Shown here: piece after piece, positions 1 to 5,384 of the stretch
Layout of the letters: every line of letters starts with the position of its first letter
How positions within the stretch are numbered: position 1 is the first letter of the stretch
From: Cyanobium sp. M55B138
GTDB lineage: Bacteria; Cyanobacteriota; Cyanobacteriia; PCC-6307; Cyanobiaceae
Length of the DNA stretch: 5,384 bases
NCBI GenBank assembly: GCA_018400215.1
Contig: JAGYNF010000120.1
Coordinates: 1 to 5,384 of the forward strand
Direction of reading: 5' to 3'
Made by a program: the position numbers and the translations under genes
Notes under the pieces: model-generated
Told to the model about the DNA's origin: nothing
Database searches by the model: none
Seen by the model: only the letters and a program-made list of their open reading frames with translations

Positions 1-1513
<1,513 letters not shown>

Positions 1514-1633
1514 AAACGGATCTCGGAGATGTCGTCGGGCCGAACTGGGACGAGGCCCTGCTGACAGGTCTGTCCTTCTACGCAGGCCCGGCAGGATCCC
1601 AGTGTTCAAGAACCGAATTCGATCCCTGCCCAT

Positions 1634-1776
1634 CGACGCGAGCCCCAAATGGGACGCGACTCCATTCCAACGTGGGAAGCACGCATGCGTCGGTGGGGTG
1701 CGGAGAATGGGTCCGGCCCCGTTGTGATGCTGTTGCGCTTCGCCTGTGTCTGCCTAGCCCTTGAAAAAGGCTGAAA
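1634..1776. other. Intergenic region between cupin and helicase; probable helicase leader/promoter region
   Basis: No convincing gene, tRNA or strong terminator is visible in these 143 bases. The base composition is less GC-rich than in the flanking genes. It holds a perfect 10-base palindrome ACGCATGCGT (1681-1690), a 12-base near-palindrome GGGTCCGGCCCC (1709-1720, one mismatched pair) and a short imperfect stem AGCCC...GGCT (1756-1772) without a following T-run. The helicase promoter or 5' leader should lie here or just downstream, but I cannot identify clear -35/-10 boxes. Confidence 0.5.
1681..1690. promoter_or_regulatory. Perfect 10-bp palindrome ACGCATGCGT, possible operator
   Basis: The sequence ACGCATGCGT equals its own reverse complement, and the symmetry stops at the next base on each side. 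It is centred about 55 bases upstream of the ATG at 1633 and about 170 bases upstream of the preferred TTG start of the helicase. A dimeric regulator could bind here, but a 10-base palindrome can also arise by chance. No known regulator motif was recognised. Confidence 0.25.
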
Positions 1777-2211
1777 TTAAACTCTATCAGGTGCATCGCC
1801 TGTCGCAACCCCATCTGCGCAGCGGACGGTGTTGTCGCAGAGGACGGTGTTGTCGCAGCGGCCGTAGTCGTCGGCGAAGCGTTCGATGTCGTCTTCGCTG
1901 AGCAGCTGGCCCCGTTGCAGCTCGATGATCACCAGCTCGCCAGGGCCCTCGGCCGCGGCCCGATGCCGGCAGTGCATGGGGATCTCCACGCTGTCGCCGG
2001 GGGCCAGCTTCTGCTGGTGGTCCTCAAGCCAGACGCTGCCGCAGCCGGCCGCCACCAGCCAGTGTTCGCTGCGGTGCAGGTGTCTCTGCAGGCTGAGGCG
2101 CTGGCCGCTGCGGATCACCAGGCGTTTGAGCTTGTAGCCCTCCCCCTCCGCCAGGGTCTCAAACCAGCCCCAGGGGCGCTCGCTGGAGTTGGCGATGGCG
2201 GCATCAGGCAC
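1777..2211 (-). CDS. Stand-alone cupin, mannose-6-phosphate isomerase type II C-terminal-domain-like
   Basis: This 144-residue protein is a single cupin domain resembling the C-terminal domain of type II mannose-6-phosphate isomerase / GDP-mannose pyrophosphorylase enzymes, including an ERPWG N-terminal signature (residues 11-15). Cupin motif 1 is seen as G36, H44, H46, E49, G56 and motif 2 as G72, P78, H83; the histidines and the glutamate are the expected metal ligands. The likely role is isomerisation or binding of a sugar phosphate in the cytoplasm; the exact substrate is unknown. The start is GTG at 2211-2209: it overlaps the recD stop by eight bases (GTGCCTGA), no in-frame ATG occurs before residue 79, and no clear Shine-Dalgarno is seen, so translation is probably coupled to recD. 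The domain seems to end near DYGR (115-118). The last 26 residues are a tail with the repeat CDNTVL/CDNTVR and cysteines at 119, 125 and 131, spaced by six, which is not part of the cupin fold as I know it. The family is clear, the function less so. Confidence 0.85.
   Translation of the reverse strand: MPDAAIANSSERPWGWFETLAEGEGYKLKRLVIRSGQRLSLQRHLHRSEHWLVAAGCGSVWLEDHQQKLAPGDSVEIPMHCRHRAAAEGPGELVIIELQRGQLLSEDDIERFADDYGRCDNTVLCDNTVRCADGVATGDAPDRV
1818..1861. repeat. 18-bp tandem repeat (about 2.4 copies) in the 3' end of the cupin gene
   Basis: The 18-base unit CGCAG(C/A)GGACGGTGTTGT occurs at 1818-1835 and 1836-1853, followed by a partial copy at 1854-1861. Seventeen bases, GGACGGTGTTGTCGCAG, are identical at 1824-1840 and 1842-1858. 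As 18 is a multiple of three, the repeat keeps the reading frame and encodes a six-residue repeat (CDNTVL, CDNTVR) in the cupin tail. It looks like recent slippage duplication near the end of the gene. Confidence 0.9.
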
Positions 2212-3826
2212 GGGCTGGGTTGGCGGAGGGGCTGCCGTGGGGCGTTGTGATCAGGTGGGCCTGCTGGCGCGCCCGGGTGAGGGCGGTGTACAGCAGCCGA
2301 TCGCAGTTGCGCTCACTCTCGGGCAGGAGCACCCAAACCTCGTGGGCCTCACTGCCCTGGGCCTTGTGCACCGTGAGGGCCAGGGCTGGCTGCACCGCCG
2401 GCAGCTGGGCCGGATGCACCCAGAGGGGCTCCCCTGATCCGGCCGGGGCAAACAGCAGCCGCCGTTCCCCCTGGCGTTCCACCAGCACGCCCAGGTCGCC
2501 GTTGGCCAGCCCCAGTTCGTCCTGGTTCACGCTGCAGAGCACCGGGGTGCCCAGGGGCCAGTGGCGGGGGCCGCGCTCAAGGCCTTCGCCCAGCAGGGCC
2601 CGGTGCACCGCGTCCACACCCCAGGGCCCCTTGCGCACCGGACTCAACACCAGGCACTGCTCGAGGCGGGCCAGCAGCCGCTCTGCCCCGGCTGGAGTCG
2701 CCAGGTGTTCGGGCTCACTGAGCTGCTGCAGCTGGGCCTGGTGCGCCCGCAGCCGCTCCACCAGCAGGGTTGGCAGGCGCTGGGGTTGGCTGGGATGCCA
2801 GTGCAGGTTGGCCCCGGCTTTGAGGAGGGCCAGTTGCCCCTTCAGGGCCAGGCCATGGCCGGCGGGAGTGCCGGGTGGGGGCTCGCTGGTGAGCTGGCTG
2901 CGCAGCCAGGCGGCCAGCCCCGCGATCGCTCCGGCGTTGCGGTAGCCCGTGCGCAGTTGCACCGCGGCCTCCGCCAGGGCCAGGCGTTGCTCCGGCCGCT
3001 GCAGCTCCAGCAGCACGGGCCCCGGTGCCACGGGCGGCAGCTGGGCGCCATCCCCCACCAGCACCAGCTGGGCGCTCTCTGGCAGGGCGTCCAGCAGGGC
3101 CTCCATCAGGGCCAGGTCGACCATCGACACCTCATCCACCACCAGCAGATCGAGGTCGAGCGGGTGGTGGCGATGGCGGCGGAAGCGCTCACCCTGGCTC
3201 TCCAGCAACCGGTGCAGGGTGCTGCAGCTGAGGTCGGGGTGGGCGCTGGCAATGGCGCTCCGCAGCCGCGCCGCAGCCTTGCCGGTGGGGGCGGCCAGGT
3301 GGATGCGGCAGCTGGGCCTCTGGGCCCGCACGGCGGCGAGCATCCGGGCCACGGTGCTGGTTTTGCCGGTGCCAGGTCCCCCCTCCAGCAGCACCAGCCG
3401 GTGGCGCAGCACGGCGGCCACCGCCCGCTGCTGGTCGGCATCCAGGCCGTCGCCGTGGGCCTCCACCAGGGCTGCGATCGCGGACGGGGCAGGGGCCTCG
3501 GGCGGGGCACAGGCGGCCCGCTGCAGCAGCTGCTGCAGCACCCCCTGGCGCTGCTGGTGCCAGCGGCGCCAGGCCAGCCGCCCCTCCGCCAGCACCAGCG
3601 GGCTGGCCTCGCCCGCGGCCAGGGGCGAGGCCGCCACCGCCGCCTGCTCCGCGGCCGTGAGGGGGATCTCCAGCTGGCCCTCCGCCAGGGCGAGGCTGAG
3701 GGCAGCCAGCAGGCCGGCCAGGTCCCCTGGCTGGCCGGGCGCGGCCGGGCAGTGATAGAGCCGCGGCAGGGCCTCGACCAGGCTGGCGGCCAGGGCGTCC
3801 ACCCAGGCGCTCCCCGCTTCGTTCAT
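2204..3826 (-). CDS. recD: Exodeoxyribonuclease V subunit alpha, RecD (5'-3' DNA helicase)
   Basis: RecD is the fast 5'-3' SF1B helicase subunit of RecBCD, which unwinds DNA from double-strand breaks and influences nuclease control at Chi. The protein is 540 residues, somewhat shorter than E. coli RecD (about 608), with all helicase motifs: LDADQQRAV (128-136), Walker A GGPGTGKT (149-156), AAPTGKAA (178-185), Walker B VVDEVSMVD (229-237), GDGAQLPPV (258-266), GYRN (294-297), LTVHKAQGSE (484-493) and YTALTRAR (513-520). The roughly 125 residues before them form the usual variable N-terminal domain that contacts RecB. The start is ATG at 3826, overlapping the recB stop as ATGA; a G-rich stretch (GGGG, about eight bases upstream) may act as ribosome binding site. 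The 3' end overlaps the cupin start. Both HIP1 sites of the window lie in this gene. RecD2 is unlikely: the protein is too short for the extended RecD2 N-terminus and sits directly after recB. Confidence 0.96.
   Translation of the reverse strand: MNEAGSAWVDALAASLVEALPRLYHCPAAPGQPGDLAGLLAALSLALAEGQLEIPLTAAEQAAVAASPLAAGEASPLVLAEGRLAWRRWHQQRQGVLQQLLQRAACAPPEAPAPSAIAALVEAHGDGLDADQQRAVAAVLRHRLVLLEGGPGTGKTSTVARMLAAVRAQRPSCRIHLAAPTGKAAARLRSAIASAHPDLSCSTLHRLLESQGERFRRHRHHPLDLDLLVVDEVSMVDLALMEALLDALPESAQLVLVGDGAQLPPVAPGPVLLELQRPEQRLALAEAAVQLRTGYRNAGAIAGLAAWLRSQLTSEPPPGTPAGHGLALKGQLALLKAGANLHWHPSQPQRLPTLLVERLRAHQAQLQQLSEPEHLATPAGAERLLARLEQCLVLSPVRKGPWGVDAVHRALLGEGLERGPRHWPLGTPVLCSVNQDELGLANGDLGVLVERQGERRLLFAPAGSGEPLWVHPAQLPAVQPALALTVHKAQGSEAHEVWVLLPESERNCDRLLYTALTRARQQAHLITTPHGSPSANPARA
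2922..2929. repeat. HIP1 octamer GCGATCGC
   Basis: A perfect copy of the highly iterated palindrome HIP1 lies inside recD. HIP1 is strongly over-represented in many cyanobacterial genomes, so it supports the host assignment. A single copy proves little in GC-rich DNA, but two copies in 5.4 kb exceed what base composition alone would give. Confidence 0.7.
3474..3481. repeat. HIP1 octamer GCGATCGC
   Basis: This is the second perfect HIP1 copy, also inside recD and about 550 bases from the first. It is at the codons for Ser-Ala-Ile-Ala just upstream of the RecD Q-motif region. Confidence 0.7.
3823..3826 (-). other. ATGA stop/start overlap joining recB and recD
   Basis: The minus-strand ATGA contains the recD start (ATG, 3826-3824) and the recB stop (TGA, 3825-3823). 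This is a typical translational coupling junction. It fits the need for stoichiometric amounts of two subunits of one complex. Confidence 0.9.
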
Positions 3827-5384
3827 GGCCCCTGCCCCGCACCGGCCAGGGTTTGATCCAGGGCCAGCAGGCGCTGCAGGGGCGGCTGGTCGAAGAACAG
3901 CCCCGGCGCCGGTTGGGGTGCCCCGGCTTCGGGCAGGCCACGCAAGAACACATAGAGGTAGCCGCCCAGGTGCTGCTCTGGCCGGTAGCCCGGCAGCCGC
4001 CAGGCCAGGTAGCGGTGCAGGGCCACCAGATAGAGGTGGGCCTGGAGGGGGTAGTGGTTGGCGGCCATCAGGGCGGTGAGGCTGGCGGCGCCGTAGTGGC
4101 GGGGGCCGCAGTGCAGCGGACTGCCATCACCATCCCGTTCCCCCAGCCAGTTGCTCTTCCAGTCCACCACCCACCAGCGTTCGTCGTGCTCGAAGATCAG
4201 GTCGATCGAGCCGGTGAGAAAACCCTGGCTGGCCACCGGCAGCATGGCCAGCTGGCGCGCGTAGTCCGCCCCGAACCGGTCGTCGGGATGGTGGGCGAAG
4301 GCGGCGGCCAGATCCGCGGCCCGCACTGGCGCCAGGGGCAGGTCGAAGTTCATCTCCCGCAGCAGGCTGTCGTGGGCCAGATCCCCCAGGCGCAGGCACC
4401 CCAACGGCCCCCCCAGGGGCAGCTGCCGCAGCCGCTCCAGCCCCGCCAGCAGGGGGGGGAGGTGCTGGCCGTCGATGCCGGCCCGGCGCAGTTCGGCGCT
4501 GCACAGTTCGGCCTGGCCGGCGAGCGGCTGCTGTAGATCGAGCTGCTCCAGGATGCGGTGCAGGCAGTCGCCGGCCTGGCTGCCGCGGGGGAAGCTCGCC
4601 AGGGGCCCGTCGGCCTCCCGGCTCTCCTGGGCGCCAGGCTGTTGCTCGGGGTCGCAGGTGCGGGCATCGGTTTCGCGTCCCTCCTCCAGGGCGGCAGGAC
4701 TGCTGGCGTGGCTGCCGTGGGTCCAGCTGGAATAGCTGCTGCGCCCCCAGCTGCTGTCGAAGCGGCGCCCGGGCCTCGGCCCGCAGGCCAGCGCTGCCGT
4801 CGCCGCTGCCGCCGCTGGTTGATAGGCCACCAGCACCCCGGGCGCCGGTGGCTGCCGCACCGCCACGGGTAGCTGCCGCCTGGCGATCTCCCCCTGGAGT
4901 CGCTCCAGCCATTCGGCATCGCTGCGCCCCTGGTAGGGGTCGTGGTCGGGGTCGGGCGCCCCGTCCTGGCTGAACAGCCAGGGGTGGAGTGGATTGCCCT
5001 GCTGGCCAGTCGCGGGCCCCCAGGCCAGCAGCAGCAGGCGCTGGGCCCGGGTGGCGGCCACGTAGGCCAGCCGCTCCCGCTCCGCCAGTTCGGCCTGGAG
5101 CTGCTGGCGGCGGGCGCTGTATCCCGGCCCCCACTGGCCGTTGCGGTGCAGGTCGAGCTGTGGCTCGCGGCAGCCCTCGGGCTGCCAGCGCACCCCCGGC
5201 CGGGGCCGGCCGCCTGGGCTGGTGCCACTGGGCGCCTGCCAGAGGAATGGGCAGATCACCACCGGGTATTCCAGCCCCTTGCTGCGGTGCACGGTCACCA
5301 CCGCCACCGCCTCATCCACCCCGTCGCTGTGGGGCTGGTGGCTCTCCGGCACCTGGCGGTCGGGCTCCAGCCGCAGCCGCCGCA
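3823..5384 (-). CDS. recB: Exodeoxyribonuclease V subunit beta, RecB (partial, N-terminus off window)
   Basis: RecB is the 3'-5' helicase and sole nuclease subunit of RecBCD. The frame is open to the right edge, so only about the last 520 residues of a protein that is normally about 1200 are present. Numbering from the in-frame GTG at 5352, which is internal and not the true start, helicase motif V is VVTVHRSKGLEYPVV (18-32) and motif VI is LAYVAATRAQ (95-104). A low-complexity Ala/Pro/Ser/Gly-rich linker (about 170-250) follows. The nuclease domain begins with FPRGSQAGDCLHRILEQLD (H265) and contains E333, the catalytic GSIDLIF (D384) and VVDWKSNWLG (D397, K399), then YPLQAHLYLVAL (434-445). 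These match the E. coli residues H956, D1067, D1080 and K1082, so the nuclease should be active. The C-terminal GGYLYVFLRG (463-472) is also typical of RecB. The bases upstream of 5352 continue the RecB-like sequence RRLRLEPDRQ, which confirms that the gene extends past the window. recC is not in the window. Confidence 0.96.
   Translation of the reverse strand, partial: RRLRLEPDRQVPESHQPHSDGVDEAVAVVTVHRSKGLEYPVVICPFLWQAPSGTSPGGRPRPGVRWQPEGCREPQLDLHRNGQWGPGYSARRQQLQAELAERERLAYVAATRAQRLLLLAWGPATGQQGNPLHPWLFSQDGAPDPDHDPYQGRSDAEWLERLQGEIARRQLPVAVRQPPAPGVLVAYQPAAAAATAALACGPRPGRRFDSSWGRSSYSSWTHGSHASSPAALEEGRETDARTCDPEQQPGAQESREADGPLASFPRGSQAGDCLHRILEQLDLQQPLAGQAELCSAELRRAGIDGQHLPPLLAGLERLRQLPLGGPLGCLRLGDLAHDSLLREMNFDLPLAPVRAADLAAAFAHHPDDRFGADYARQLAMLPVASQGFLTGSIDLIFEHDERWWVVDWKSNWLGERDGDGSPLHCGPRHYGAASLTALMAANHYPLQAHLYLVALHRYLAWRLPGYRPEQHLGGYLYVFLRGLPEAGAPQPAPGLFFDQPPLQRLLALDQTLAGAGQGP

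Noticed and set aside
1756..1772. Possible rho-independent terminator after the cupin gene
   Set aside because: The stem AGCCC...GGCT is short and bulged, and neither strand has a T-run directly after it.
1578..1814. Minus-strand open frame of 78 codons starting at ATG 1814, bridging the cupin tail and the helicase leader
   Set aside because: It overlaps both the cupin 3' end and the helicase 5' region. It has no recognisable domain and no clear ribosome binding site.
2204..3826. RecD2 or another stand-alone SF1B helicase
   Set aside because: The gene directly follows recB with an ATGA overlap and is 540 residues, without the long N-terminal region of RecD2.
2561..3856. Long plus-strand open frame (431 codons) opposite recD
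   Set aside because: It is antisense to recD. Its Gln/Gly/His/Leu-rich translation mirrors recD codon usage and shows no domain.
4127..5134. Minus-strand alternative frame (335 codons) within recB
   Set aside because: It is a frame-shifted reading of recB, very rich in Arg, Gly, Ala and Pro, while the true frame holds the nuclease motifs.

Overview
This window looks like chromosomal DNA from a GC-rich cyanobacterium of the Synechococcus/Cyanobium type. That is an inference from the high GC content, two copies of the cyanobacterial HIP1 octamer GCGATCGC (2922-2929 and 3474-3481), and the protein set: a RecBCD-type nuclease next to a DeaD-like helicase with a long Thr/Ser-rich N-terminus. No 16S, tRNA or other species-level marker is present.

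All recognised genes lie on the minus strand, so the layout reads from right to left. At the right edge is the C-terminal part of recB (the 5' part lies outside the window), carrying the end of the helicase region and the complete RecB nuclease domain. Its stop overlaps the recD start in an ATGA junction. recD is full length, with all SF1B helicase motifs visible. Its stop overlaps the GTG start of a small stand-alone cupin related to the C-terminal domain of type II mannose-6-phosphate isomerases. These three genes are very probably one transcription unit with coupled translation, and recC is expected elsewhere. A gap of 143 bases or more (1634-1776, or up to about 263 bases if the helicase starts late) separates the cupin from a DEAD-box RNA helicase of the DeaD/CsdA family, whose C-terminus runs off the left edge.

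Functionally, RecB and RecD are two subunits of the helicase-nuclease that processes double-strand DNA ends for recombination and degrades foreign linear DNA. The helicase is an RNA-remodelling enzyme of the type used in ribosome assembly and cold adaptation. The cupin is probably a sugar-phosphate isomerase-like or sugar-binding protein, and its link to DNA repair is positional only.

I see no mobile element, CRISPR array, tRNA, rRNA or clearly novel multi-gene system. The points most worth a second look are the cysteine-bearing tandem repeat at the cupin C-terminus, the tight coupling of that cupin to recD, the excess of the E. coli Chi octamer on the coding strand, and the unclear start of the helicase beside a triple TTGAC repeat. 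The long open frames on the plus strand are antisense shadows produced by high GC content.
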